Shown: piece by piece, positions 17,813-26,417 of the stretch | Numbering within the stretch: position 1 is the stretch's first letter | Layout of the letters: every line of letters starts with the position of its first letter | Assembly (NCBI GenBank): GCA_965235095.1 | Contig: OZ249405.1 | Reading direction: 5' to 3' (one strand) | DNA length: 64,000 bases | Source: Fontibacterium abundans | GTDB lineage: Bacteria > Pseudomonadota > Alphaproteobacteria > Pelagibacterales > Pelagibacteraceae | Made by a program: the position numbers and the translations under genes | Notes under the pieces: model-generated | Database searches by the model: none | What the model saw: only the letters and a program-made list of their open reading frames with translations | What the model was told of the DNA's origin: nothing

Positions 17813-18282
17813 TAGTCAATTATTTCTGAATTAATTGGTTTTTTTTCATCATCTAATGCTGCTTTTAAAGTATGCCAAGATAAAGTTGCACATTTTACTC
17901 TCATTGGAAATCTACCAACTCCTGCAAGTGATGAAAATTTAATATGTTCATCTTCGGATAAGCCTGCTTTTTTTATTTCCTGTCCTTCTTTAATCATTTT
18001 AAAAAATGCATTTAATAATTCACGAGCTTGTTTTTCTGTTTTTCCTTTAACGATCTCTGTCATAATAGAGGAAGATGCGACTGATATGGCGCAACCTGAA
18101 CCTTCAAATGAAATATCTTTTACTTTTTTTTCAGCATCTAAACTTAAATACACATGAATGTTATCTCCGCACAAAGGATTATGCCCTTCTGCATCATGAT
18201 TAAATTTATTACATTTACCAAAGTTTCTTGGCTTTTTACCGTGGTCTAATATCAAGTCTTGATAAAGTTCTGTTAAGTCCAT
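17812..18282 (-). CDS. sufU: SUF system sulfur acceptor/scaffold SufU
   Basis: 156 aa, IscU/SufU fold. Three ligand cysteines are present: C38 in NPLCGD, C64 in GSGCAIS and C131 in RVKCATLSW, with Asp40 beside the first. The insertion between the second and third Cys (about 95-120) is characteristic of SufU rather than IscU. In Gram-positive bacteria SufU is a zinc protein that takes sulfur from SufS; that role is inferred here. No sufE is seen in the operon, so SufU is the likely partner of SufS. Confidence 0.92.
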   Translation of the reverse strand: MDLTELYQDLILDHGKKPRNFGKCNKFNHDAEGHNPLCGDNIHVYLSLDAEKKVKDISFEGSGCAISVASSSIMTEIVKGKTEKQARELLNAFFKMIKEGQEIKKAGLSEDEHIKFSSLAGVGRFPMRVKCATLSWHTLKAALDDEKKPINSEIID

Positions 18283-19484
18283 TATTTTAATTTAAATATT
18301 TTTTTACACTTCTTGATGCTCTCACATAAAGCATCAATATCTTGCTTATTATTATAAACACCAAAAGACATTCTAAGTGATGATCCAATTTTCATCTTTT
18401 TATGAAGAATTTGACAGCAGTGATGTCCTGCTCTTACAGCGATATTATCTTCATCAAAAACTGTTGATGCATCATGAGCGTGAACACCTTTAATATTAAA
18501 TGAAAATACGCTTCCTTTATTTGAAGGACGGCCAACAAATTCTACATCGTTAAATTTACTAATTTTCTCTAGTGCATAGGACGCTAAACTTTGTTCATGA
18601 CTTATAATATTTTTAACTTTTATATCTTTAACAAATTTGACTGCTTGTTTTAGAGCAATTACTTCTACGGATGCTAAAGACCCAGCTTCAAATTTACTAA
18701 CACCCGATGCATAAGTTATATTTTTAGTATCAACATTTTGAATCATCCCGCCTCCACCATTGAATGGTTCAAATTGTTCAATCCATTTATTCTTCATATA
18801 TAAAATCCCAACCCCTGTTGGTCCGTAAATTTTATGACTTGAGAATGCATAAAAATCGCAATCTAAATCTTTAAGATCTACATGGCTGTGAGCAACTGCT
18901 TGTGTACCGTCGATACAAACGGGTATCTTTTTAGCTTTGGCAATTGAAATTATTTTTTTAAGATCTGTTGTAAGGCCTGTAACATTGGATATGTGAATAA
19001 CACTAATAATTTTTGTCTTATTAGTAATGAGTGAAGTTAATTTATTAACTTCCACTTCTCCATCTTCATTGATTGGAATAAATTTTATATTTACCTTTTT
19101 TTTTCTTAAAAAATGCCAAGGAACATAATTAGAGTGATGCTCAGCCTCAGTTAATATGATCTCATCCCCCTCTTTTAAAAATTTACCAAAACAATGAGCT
19201 ACTAAGTTCAATGATTCTGTTGAATTTTTAGTAAAAACGATCTCACCTTCTGTACCATTAACAAATTCTTTAATTGTCTCTCTAGTGCTTTCAAAGTCTG
19301 CAGTTGCTCTTGCTGCAAGGCCATAAACGGCTCTGCCAATATTTGCGTAATGGTTTTTATAAAAATCCTCTAATGCATCAATAACCTGAATGGGTTTTTG
19401 CGCTGAATTTGCAGTATCAAAATAAATTAAATTTTTATTAGATTTAAATATTGGAAATTGACTTTTAATATCCTTTAAATTCAT
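18282..19484 (-). CDS. sufS: Cysteine desulfurase SufS (group II)
   Basis: 400 aa PLP enzyme that releases sulfur from cysteine. The PLP lysine is in FSSHKIYGPTGVG near residue 218, and the catalytic Cys is in RAGHHCCQILH near 355, the short-loop group II arrangement. The N-terminus DIKSQFPIF.NKNLIYFDTANSAQKP is typical of SufS/CsdA. The gene overlaps sufD by 4 bp and shares one base with sufU. It is the second desulfurase gene of this operon. Confidence 0.96.
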   Translation of the reverse strand: MNLKDIKSQFPIFKSNKNLIYFDTANSAQKPIQVIDALEDFYKNHYANIGRAVYGLAARATADFESTRETIKEFVNGTEGEIVFTKNSTESLNLVAHCFGKFLKEGDEIILTEAEHHSNYVPWHFLRKKKVNIKFIPINEDGEVEVNKLTSLITNKTKIISVIHISNVTGLTTDLKKIISIAKAKKIPVCIDGTQAVAHSHVDLKDLDCDFYAFSSHKIYGPTGVGILYMKNKWIEQFEPFNGGGGMIQNVDTKNITYASGVSKFEAGSLASVEVIALKQAVKFVKDIKVKNIISHEQSLASYALEKISKFNDVEFVGRPSNKGSVFSFNIKGVHAHDASTVFDEDNIAVRAGHHCCQILHKKMKIGSSLRMSFGVYNNKQDIDALCESIKKCKKIFKLK

Positions 19485-20704
19485 GACAACATATCTTCAG
19501 TTTTTTTAAGGAAATAATTCTTAAAATTTTCATCTGAAATTTTTTCAACTACTTCAGATAAGAAGCCTTGAACGATTAATCTTTTAGCTTGGACTTCTGG
19601 AATACCTCTTGCCATCAAATAAAATAACTCATCTTTATTTAACGATGTAGATGATGAACCATGGCTACATTTGACGTCATCAGCATAAATTTCAAGTTCA
19701 GGCTTTGAATGAAATGTGCACTGATCAGACAAAAGAACACTTTTAATTAACTGATAACCATTAGTCTTTTGAGCTATTTGATCGACAAATATTTTACCCT
19801 GATAAACACCTTTGGCAGTTCCATCAATAATACTTTTTGAAAACTGATAGCTCTGTGTGTTTTCTGCTAAGTGATTAATTTTAACTTTGATCTCATGATC
19901 TTCATTATTTTTTAAGAACTGCGTGTAGTATAAATAACATTCAGCTAAAGATTTATTTAGATTAATCTCAACTTCATCTCTGATTGTTTTGATAATATTT
20001 GAAAATATAAAACTTTCATAATTGGCGCTTGCTGCAATATTAACTTTCTTAAACCTGTAAATACAATTTTCAGTGTTATTAGAATTTAGAATATAATTTT
20101 TAATATGCGAATTTTGTTCAACATCAATATTCGTGTTGATGCTAATAAACGTTTTTTTGTTTTCATTTGTAAATTTTTCAAAAACTGATGCTTTTGAATT
20201 TTTATTTATTAAAATGTAATTTTTTTGATGCAATTGCTTTTGATCAACTTTTGAATTGTATTGATGATAAATAATAATTGGCAAATATAAATTATCTATA
20301 ATTTCCAAATAAAAACCAGATGTGGCTAAAGCGTTATTAGCGGCTATAAGTGGATTTTTTTTATTACTGAATAATTTTGATAGATGCTTATTATTTTTTT
20401 TATAATATTCATCAATTGTAGTGATGATTAATTTATCTTTATCTTTTTCTTGAAATTCTGTTTTTTGAACCAATCCGTTTACTATAATAATTTTATTATG
20501 TTTAAAGTTTTCAAAAACTTCTTCATTAATAGAATCGTTATTAGTTTTATAAATTTCAAGTTGTTTATTATTTTCTAAAAAATAATTTAGTTGAGATTGT
20601 TTCCAATCCTCATCTTTTCTAGTTGGATAACCATGTTTATTAAAAAGGTTTAAACTAAGCGCTCTTAATTCGCTTACCTCTTTAATGTCAGTAATAGTGT
20701 TCAT
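19481..20704 (-). CDS. sufD: Fe-S assembly scaffold subunit SufD
   Basis: 407 aa, the SufB paralogue of the SufBC2D scaffold. The C-terminal core is well conserved: VKCSHGSSSTSLNKDELFYLMARGIPEVQAKRLIVQGFLSEVVEKI, including the family Cys/His. The N-terminal two thirds are Asn/Lys-rich and divergent, which is usual for SufD. It lies 5 bp after sufC. The partner interface is the parallel beta-helix shared with SufB. Confidence 0.94.
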   Translation of the reverse strand: MNTITDIKEVSELRALSLNLFNKHGYPTRKDEDWKQSQLNYFLENNKQLEIYKTNNDSINEEVFENFKHNKIIIVNGLVQKTEFQEKDKDKLIITTIDEYYKKNNKHLSKLFSNKKNPLIAANNALATSGFYLEIIDNLYLPIIIYHQYNSKVDQKQLHQKNYILINKNSKASVFEKFTNENKKTFISINTNIDVEQNSHIKNYILNSNNTENCIYRFKKVNIAASANYESFIFSNIIKTIRDEVEINLNKSLAECYLYYTQFLKNNEDHEIKVKINHLAENTQSYQFSKSIIDGTAKGVYQGKIFVDQIAQKTNGYQLIKSVLLSDQCTFHSKPELEIYADDVKCSHGSSSTSLNKDELFYLMARGIPEVQAKRLIVQGFLSEVVEKISDENFKNYFLKKTEDMLS

Positions 20705-20709
20705 GTTGG

Positions 20710-21453
20710 TTAGATTGCTTTTTGAAATTCCTTATAACCAATCTTATCAAGCTCTTGAGCAAGTTTAGAACAACCCGTTTTAACAATAGTCCCATTCACC
20801 ATAACATGCACAAAATCTGGTTTGATATAATCCAATAATCTTTGGTAGTGAGTAATGATTAAGAAAGATCTATTAGGTGATCTTAGAGCATTCACTCCAT
20901 CTGCAACAACTTTTAGCGCATCAATGTCTAGTCCTGAATCTGTTTCATCTAATATTGCAAGATCTGGTTCTAGTAGTGACATTTGCAAAACTTCATTGCG
21001 TTTTTTCTCTCCACCTGAGAAACCAACGTTTAAAGCTCTGCCTAATTGCTCATCTTTAATTCCAAGTTTTTTAGCGTGTTGTTTAACTAAAGATAAGAAC
21101 TCAACTACATCGACTTCTTTTTGCCCTTTTGCTTTTTTAACTGCATTTAGAGATGTTTTTAAAAAATTATTCATAAATACCCCTGGGATTTCTATTGGGT
21201 ATTGGAATGCTAAAAATATTCCCTTCTGTGCTCTTTCATCGGCTGGAAGTTCGACAATGTTTTCGTTCTTAAACATAATCTTTCCATCAACTTCATAACC
21301 ATCTTTACCTGCTAATACGTATGAAAGTGTGCTTTTTCCTGATCCATTCGGTCCCATAATGGCATGAACTTCGCCTTTACCAATCTTAAGATTAAAATCT
21401 TCTAAGATTTTTTTATCACCTACGCTTACATTTAATTTTTCAATACTTAACAT
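20710..21453 (-). CDS. sufC: Fe-S assembly ATPase SufC
   Basis: 247 aa ABC-type ATPase of the SufBC2D complex; not a transporter. Walker A is GPNGSGKST (about 35-43), signature FSGGEKKRNE near 143, and Walker B DLAILDETDSGLD near 162 with the unusual DETDSGLDID of SufC. The H-loop is ITHYQRLL near 197. The start shares one base with the sufB stop. ATP binding drives the scaffold rearrangement that exposes the cluster site. Confidence 0.98.
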   Translation of the reverse strand: MLSIEKLNVSVGDKKILEDFNLKIGKGEVHAIMGPNGSGKSTLSYVLAGKDGYEVDGKIMFKNENIVELPADERAQKGIFLAFQYPIEIPGVFMNNFLKTSLNAVKKAKGQKEVDVVEFLSLVKQHAKKLGIKDEQLGRALNVGFSGGEKKRNEVLQMSLLEPDLAILDETDSGLDIDALKVVADGVNALRSPNRSFLIITHYQRLLDYIKPDFVHVMVNGTIVKTGCSKLAQELDKIGYKEFQKAI

Positions 21454-22895
21454 TATCCAACACTCCCTTCTAAGCTGATGCTAACTAATTTTTGTGCCTC
21501 TACAGCAAATTCCATAGGAAGTTGTTGTAGTACTTCTTTACAAAAACCATTTACGATTAAACTTACAGCCTCTTCTTGATTTAAACCTCTTTGCTTACAG
21601 TAAAATAATTGTTCTTCACTAATCTTAGATGTAGTTGCCTCATGTTCTGTTGTTGATGTTGAATTTTTATTATCAATATAAGGAACTGTGTGCGCGCCAC
21701 ATAAATTTCCAACTAATAATGAATCACACTGAGTATAATTTTTAGAATTACTAGCTTTTGAATGAATGCTTACAAGACCTCTGTAAGTATTATCAGCATG
21801 ACCTGCGGAAATTCCCTTTGAAATAATTCTGCTCTTAGTGTTTTTGCCAAGGTGAATCATTTTAGTTCCTGTATCTGCTTTTTGATAATTATTTGTAATT
21901 GCAATTGAATAAAATTCACCAGATGAATTATCGCCTTGTAAAATACAGCTTGGATATTTCCAAGTGATTGCTGAACCCGTTTCAACTTGTGTCCAAGAAA
22001 TTTTAGAATTTTTCCCCTTACAAATTCCTCTTTTTGTTACAAAGTTATAAATTCCGCCTTTTCCTTCTTTATCTCCTGGATACCAGTTTTGAACTGTTGA
22101 ATATTTAATCTCTGCATCATCTAGAGCTACTAGCTCAACGTTTGCTGCATGAAGTTGATTTTCATCTCTCATGGGTGCAGTGCAGCCTTCTAAATAACTT
22201 ACGTAACTGCCTTTATCTGCAATAATTAAAGTTCTTTCAAACTGACCTGTATTTGATGCATTAATCCTAAAGTATGTTGATAGTTCCATTGGGCATCTAA
22301 CGCCTTCTGGAATGTATACAAATGAACCGTCCGTAAATACTGCTGAATTTAAAGTTGCAAAGTAATGATCTGTTAAGGGAATAACTGAACCTAAATATTT
22401 TTTAACAAGATCTGGATGTTTTTGTACTGCTTCAGAAATTGAACAGAAAATAATTCCAATATCTTCTAATTTCTTTTTAAAAGTTGTTGCAACAGAAACA
22501 GAGTCGAATACGGCATCAACTGCAACTCCAGCTAATCTTTTTTGTTCATTAAGAGGAATGCCTAATTTTTCATATGTCTTTTTAATTTCAGGATCAATTT
22601 CATCTAATGACTTTGGTCCTTCTTTAAAACCTTTTGGAGCTGAGTAATAATATAAAGCCTGATAATCAATTTTAGGATACTGAGGTTTTTGCCAGTTTGG
22701 TTCTGTCATTGATTGTAATCTCTCAAATGCTTTTAATCTCCACTCAAGCAACCATTGCGGCTCCTTCTTTTGTTTAGAGATAAACTGAATGACTTCTTTA
22801 TTAAGACCCTTTGGAGCTCTTTCAGATTCAACATCCGTTACAAATCCATAAGCATAGTCCTGCTTAATTTGTTCTTGGATTAGATTATCTGACAT
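21453..22895 (-). CDS. sufB: Fe-S assembly scaffold subunit SufB
   Basis: 480 aa, normal length. Conserved elements include YIPEGVRCPMELSTYFRIN near 204, GCTAPMRDENQLHAANVEL near 247 and the C-terminal SLLVGNLCGAHTVPYI, whose Cys and the following Glu are candidate cluster ligands. SufB receives persulfide sulfur and builds the cluster with SufC and SufD. Its start overlaps the end of the iscS-like gene by 11 bp, so the two are translationally coupled. Confidence 0.97.
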   Translation of the reverse strand: MSDNLIQEQIKQDYAYGFVTDVESERAPKGLNKEVIQFISKQKKEPQWLLEWRLKAFERLQSMTEPNWQKPQYPKIDYQALYYYSAPKGFKEGPKSLDEIDPEIKKTYEKLGIPLNEQKRLAGVAVDAVFDSVSVATTFKKKLEDIGIIFCSISEAVQKHPDLVKKYLGSVIPLTDHYFATLNSAVFTDGSFVYIPEGVRCPMELSTYFRINASNTGQFERTLIIADKGSYVSYLEGCTAPMRDENQLHAANVELVALDDAEIKYSTVQNWYPGDKEGKGGIYNFVTKRGICKGKNSKISWTQVETGSAITWKYPSCILQGDNSSGEFYSIAITNNYQKADTGTKMIHLGKNTKSRIISKGISAGHADNTYRGLVSIHSKASNSKNYTQCDSLLVGNLCGAHTVPYIDNKNSTSTTEHEATTSKISEEQLFYCKQRGLNQEEAVSLIVNGFCKEVLQQLPMEFAVEAQKLVSISLEGSVG

Positions 22896-24021
22896 TTAAT
22901 GCTCCATTTTTAAAACAATCTGATTTCCAAACACTAAAGAAAGTCTCAATTTGCTCTTTAGTAGAATCCCAACCTAAGCTCACTCTAATGGCTGAATGAA
23001 TATATTTATCATCAACCTTCATTGCTTTTAAAACATGGGAAGGTTCAACTTTTCCAGACGAACAAGCGGCGCCTGAACTTACACAAATTCCTTTTTGATC
23101 AAGAGCGATCACTTGGTTTTCACTCGTCATTGAAGGATAAGCAAAGTAACAAGTGTTTCCTAATCTATCCGTATCTTCACCAAAGATTTTAATTTCATTC
23201 GATAATTTTTTTAAATTCGTCTCTAATAAATCTCTATTATTTTTAATTTCTGAATTACAAATTTTAGTTAAATTGTTAACTTCACTGATAGCCTCACCAA
23301 AACCTAAAATTCCAAGAAAGTTCTCTGTTCCAGATCTTAAATTCTTTTCTTGGCCACCACCTATAATTTCTGGAGTTATATTGTTTCTATTGTTAATTAA
23401 TAAAGCACCAATTCCTGTAGGTCCTCCTATTTTATGAGATGAAATTGAAAACAAATCTACATCAAGAGTATCTAAATCTATTTCAATTTTACCAAGACTT
23501 TGAACTCCGTCACAATGAATAATCCCTTTATAATTTTTAACAATTTTAGATATTTCATTGATAGGATGAATAATTCCAGACTCATTATTAGCAAACATAA
23601 TACTAACTAAAAATGGATTTGTTTGTTTTGAAAGTACTTCTTCAATTTCTTTTAAATTAACCGTACCATTCGAATTTGTTTTAAAGAATTTCTTTTCTAT
23701 ATCTAAACTTTTAACAACATCGATGACTGATGCATGCTCGGTCTCAAGTGAATAAATAGTTTTAATATTATTTTTTTTAATAAACCCTTTAATAGCTAAA
23801 TTGTTAGATTCTGTAGCCCCACTTGTAAAAATAAGTTCATAATTTTTTGCTTTTAAAATACACAAAATATTTCTTCTAACTTCTTCGACAATTTTTTTAG
23901 AATTTCTGCCGATTTTATGAACTGAGGAAGGATTGCCAAATTCTTCAAATTTTAAACTTTGGATTTTTTTAATTACATTCTTATGTAATGGTGCTGTGGC
24001 ATTATAATCAAAATAAATCAT
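22885..24021 (-). CDS. Cysteine desulfurase, IscS/NifS type (group I)
   Basis: 378 aa PLP enzyme. It begins MIYFDYNATAPLH as in the NifS/IscS group. The PLP lysine is in ISSHKIGGPTG near 200, and the catalytic Cys is in SSGAACSSGKVEPSHVL near 320 on the long flexible loop of group I. It follows iscR with an ATGA overlap and precedes sufB, an order common in alphaproteobacteria. It may supply sulfur for tRNA thiolation as well as clusters. Having both group I and group II enzymes in one operon is notable but not unique. Confidence 0.94.
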   Translation of the reverse strand: MIYFDYNATAPLHKNVIKKIQSLKFEEFGNPSSVHKIGRNSKKIVEEVRRNILCILKAKNYELIFTSGATESNNLAIKGFIKKNNIKTIYSLETEHASVIDVVKSLDIEKKFFKTNSNGTVNLKEIEEVLSKQTNPFLVSIMFANNESGIIHPINEISKIVKNYKGIIHCDGVQSLGKIEIDLDTLDVDLFSISSHKIGGPTGIGALLINNRNNITPEIIGGGQEKNLRSGTENFLGILGFGEAISEVNNLTKICNSEIKNNRDLLETNLKKLSNEIKIFGEDTDRLGNTCYFAYPSMTSENQVIALDQKGICVSSGAACSSGKVEPSHVLKAMKVDDKYIHSAIRVSLGWDSTKEQIETFFSVWKSDCFKNGALNVR

Positions 24022-24488
24022 CTATTCATTCCTTGTGATTGATTTATTGAGTTTTCAAATGGAACATTTCTTGGAATTTTATTCTCTAATACATCTAGTA
24101 AAGTAACGGATGTAAAATAATTATTAATATGTTTTGATAGACCGTCCCAAAGGTTATGTGTGACACATTTAGTTGTTTTCCCTGTGCAGCCTTTTTTTGA
24201 TTTTAGTTTACACTTTGTTGTTTTTATATCTTCATTTACTGCTTCAATAACTGATGAGAGATAAATTTTATTTGGATCTCTTGAAAGTTTGTAACCTCCT
24301 AGATTTCCTCTAACGCTCGTAACTAATTCTTTCTTTTTTAATTTTAAAAAAAGTTGCTCTAGAAAAGAAAGGGAAATACCCTGTCTCATTGAAATATCGT
24401 TCAGACTAACTGGTTTTTGCTGCTTATTAAAAGTAGCAAGATCAGCCATCGCCATTACAGCGTATCTACCTTTTGCTGTTAGTTTCAT
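24018..24488 (-). CDS. iscR: Rrf2-family Fe-S regulator IscR
   Basis: 156 aa. The N-terminal winged helix starts MKLTAKGRYAVMAMADLA and contains ISLSFLEQLFLKLKKKELV, the recognition-helix region. Three cysteines, C93, C101 and C108, match the [2Fe-2S] ligands of IscR in spacing, with longer gaps than in E. coli. First gene of the suf operon, so self-control is likely: with cluster bound it represses, and without cluster the operon opens. A palindrome overlapping its own promoter (24530-24540) is the candidate operator. Confidence 0.9.
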   Translation of the reverse strand: MKLTAKGRYAVMAMADLATFNKQQKPVSLNDISMRQGISLSFLEQLFLKLKKKELVTSVRGNLGGYKLSRDPNKIYLSSVIEAVNEDIKTTKCKLKSKKGCTGKTTKCVTHNLWDGLSKHINNYFTSVTLLDVLENKIPRNVPFENSINQSQGMNR

Positions 24489-24514
24489 TGTAAATTAATG
24501 ATTAATTTTCAATA

Positions 24515-24543
24515 AATTTAGCTATTCCTACTAATTTAGTCAA
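24515..24543 (-). promoter_or_regulatory. Promoter of the iscR-suf operon with an internal palindrome
   Basis: On the minus strand TTGACT (24543 to 24538) is separated by exactly 17 bp from TAAATT (24520 to 24515), a good housekeeping promoter. An 11-bp palindrome ACTAA-A-TTAGT (24530-24540) overlaps the -35 and the first part of the spacer, where a bound IscR dimer would block RNA polymerase. The match to a published IscR box was not checked. The predicted leader is about 20 nt. Confidence 0.55.
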
Positions 24544-24576
24544 CTTTAAAAAAAAACCAAAACTCAATTGCTTTTA

Positions 24577-24585
24577 TGGTATAAG
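24577..24585 (+). promoter_or_regulatory. Extended -10 promoter of the alpha/beta hydrolase gene
   Basis: TG-G-TATAAG at 24577-24585 is an extended -10 element. No good -35 lies 17 bp upstream, which extended -10 promoters tolerate. The start of transcription would be near 24592, about 29 nt before the ATG at 24621. It faces away from the iscR promoter 30 bp to its left. Confidence 0.4.
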
Positions 24586-24620
24586 AGCCGCTTGTTAAAA
24601 TAATAATTCTTCAAAATTCT

Positions 24621-25277
24621 ATGAGCGTAGTTAATCCAGCAGGAACTTTTATTAATGGACCAGACGGAAAACTAGAAGCTAAATACGTTCAAGGGAAAAA
24701 CTCAACAGCACCAACCGTTCTAATTCTTCATCCTCATCCTGAGTACGGCGGAACTATGAATAACAAAGTTGTTTATAATGCGTTTCATACATTTCTTAAA
24801 AATGGATTTTCAGTATGTCGTTTTAATTTTAGAGGCGTTGGCAAGAGTGAAGGTAAATTTGATAATGGTCAGGGAGAATTATCTGATGCAGCAGCAGTTT
24901 TAGATTGGATACAAAGACAAAATCCTAATACGAATGAAAGTTGGATTGTTGGTTTTTCATTTGGTTCTTTAATTTGTATGCAATTACTAATGAGAAGACC
25001 TGAGATTTATAGATTTATAGCAGTTTGTCCGCAGCCAAATATTTATGACTTTAATTTTTTAGCACCCTGTCCATCATCTGGTATGGTTTTGTATTCATCT
25101 AATGATCAATTAGTTCCACCCGATGCGACGAAGACTTTGGAAACTAAACTTAAAAATCAAAAAAGTATCAATGTAGATTTTGTTAAAATAGAAGGTGCTA
25201 ATCACTTCTTTGCAGGAAAAGATAAGGAATTTTGTGGTGCTATAGAAAAGTATATTAAAAAAGAATCTAGATTTTAA
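24621..25277 (+). CDS. Alpha/beta hydrolase (COG2945-type)
   Basis: 218 aa cytosolic hydrolase fold. The oxyanion region LHPHPEYGGTMNNKVV is near 36, FNFRGVGKSEG near 75, and the nucleophile elbow GFSFGS near 113. The acid is in SSNDQLVPP near 156 and the catalytic His in EGANHFF near 194, so the Ser-Asp-His triad is complete. Members are esterase- or dipeptidase-like with unknown natural substrates. It overlaps the convergent anmK gene by 4 bp. Confidence 0.85.
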   Translation: MSVVNPAGTFINGPDGKLEAKYVQGKNSTAPTVLILHPHPEYGGTMNNKVVYNAFHTFLKNGFSVCRFNFRGVGKSEGKFDNGQGELSDAAAVLDWIQRQNPNTNESWIVGFSFGSLICMQLLMRRPEIYRFIAVCPQPNIYDFNFLAPCPSSGMVLYSSNDQLVPPDATKTLETKLKNQKSINVDFVKIEGANHFFAGKDKEFCGAIEKYIKKESRF

Positions 25278-26368
25278 TTAGAATAAACAATCCCACCTGT
25301 TACCGGTTTACTTACTCCAGTTGTTGTTGGAAGTGATAAATGTTTTTCCTCTAAACTTCTTATTGCAAGATAAGCAAACGCTTGTGATTCAATAAAGTCA
25401 CCAGCAAGTTTATACTGATCTATAGATTCAACATTAACATTTAAAATTTTAGATAAAAATTTAATTAAAGTTTTATTTTTTCTTCCTCCTCCTGCTAATA
25501 TAATTTTATCTTTTTTTTCTTTTATATTTTTAATGAAGTTTGCAATTAAATTTGCAGTTACGCTTACAAGTGTGGCTGCACCATCTTCTAATTTTAGGCC
25601 TCGAAATTGAGCAATGTTGAAATCAGTAATATCTAATGATTTTTTTTTATCGTGATAAATATAATGATTTAGAAAATCTTCTTGCATTAATGTATTAACT
25701 TCACCTTTTTCTGAAATATTTCCTTCCCTATCAAACTCTAAGTCTTTTGAATTTAGTCTAATCCATTGATCTAATAGACAGTTTCCAGGTCCGATATCAT
25801 TTGAATGAATAACTAAATTTTCAAAATAACTTCCATTTGCAATCCCTCCGATATTTATAATCACCCCGTTATTTATTAAGTTTAGATTTTTTAAAATTTG
25901 TCCATGATAAAGAGTGACTAAGGGTGCGCCTTGTCCTTTGTTTTTAATATCGTTATCTCTAAAATTAAAGATAACTTTAGTTTTTAATAACTGTGCCATC
26001 AATTCAGGATTTCCTAATTGAAATGTAAACCCCTGCTCAGGTTTATGAATCAATGTGTGACCATGATAACCAATTAAATCTAATTTGATTGTGGAGTTCT
26101 TTTTTAAAAATTCCTGAATAGCCTCAACATGAAGCAATGTAATCTTTCTCGATAAGTCGTTAATAAGTGCTTTTTTCAATGTTAAATCGTCCTTTTGCAA
26201 AACTTCTTTTCTAATATTTATTAATTCTTTTTTAAAATCAGAACTGTATTCGAAAAAAAAATTATCAATAACAGAAGTGTTCGTTTCTCCATCAGAATTT
26301 ATAATAGAAAGATCAATTCCATCCATGGAAGTACCACTCATGGTTCCTAAAGAAATGTATTTACTCAT
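25274..26368 (-). CDS. anmK: Anhydro-N-acetylmuramic acid kinase
   Basis: 364 aa ASKHA-fold kinase that converts recycled 1,6-anhydro-MurNAc to MurNAc-6-phosphate. The N-terminal signature GTMSGTSMDGID (about 8-19) is diagnostic. GYHGHTLIHKP near 99, NIGGIANGSYF near 173 and the ATP-site ILAGGGRKN near 292 are intact. It shows the cell recovers peptidoglycan fragments. It is divergent from tyrS, with 49 bp between starts. Confidence 0.95.
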   Translation of the reverse strand: MSKYISLGTMSGTSMDGIDLSIINSDGETNTSVIDNFFFEYSSDFKKELINIRKEVLQKDDLTLKKALINDLSRKITLLHVEAIQEFLKKNSTIKLDLIGYHGHTLIHKPEQGFTFQLGNPELMAQLLKTKVIFNFRDNDIKNKGQGAPLVTLYHGQILKNLNLINNGVIINIGGIANGSYFENLVIHSNDIGPGNCLLDQWIRLNSKDLEFDREGNISEKGEVNTLMQEDFLNHYIYHDKKKSLDITDFNIAQFRGLKLEDGAATLVSVTANLIANFIKNIKEKKDKIILAGGGRKNKTLIKFLSKILNVNVESIDQYKLAGDFIESQAFAYLAIRSLEEKHLSLPTTTGVSKPVTGGIVYSN

Positions 26369-26398
26369 TTTATATAGATTTAATATTATTTAATTTTG

Positions 26399-26404
26399 TA
26401 TAAT
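26399..26404 (+). promoter_or_regulatory. -10 element of tyrS (very short leader)
   Basis: A perfect TATAAT at 26399-26404 stands only 13 bp before the tyrS ATG at 26418. Transcription would begin near 26411, giving a leader of about 7 nt with no room for a Shine-Dalgarno sequence. No clear -35 is seen. Confidence 0.4.
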
Positions 26405-26417
26405 ACTATCTTATTGA

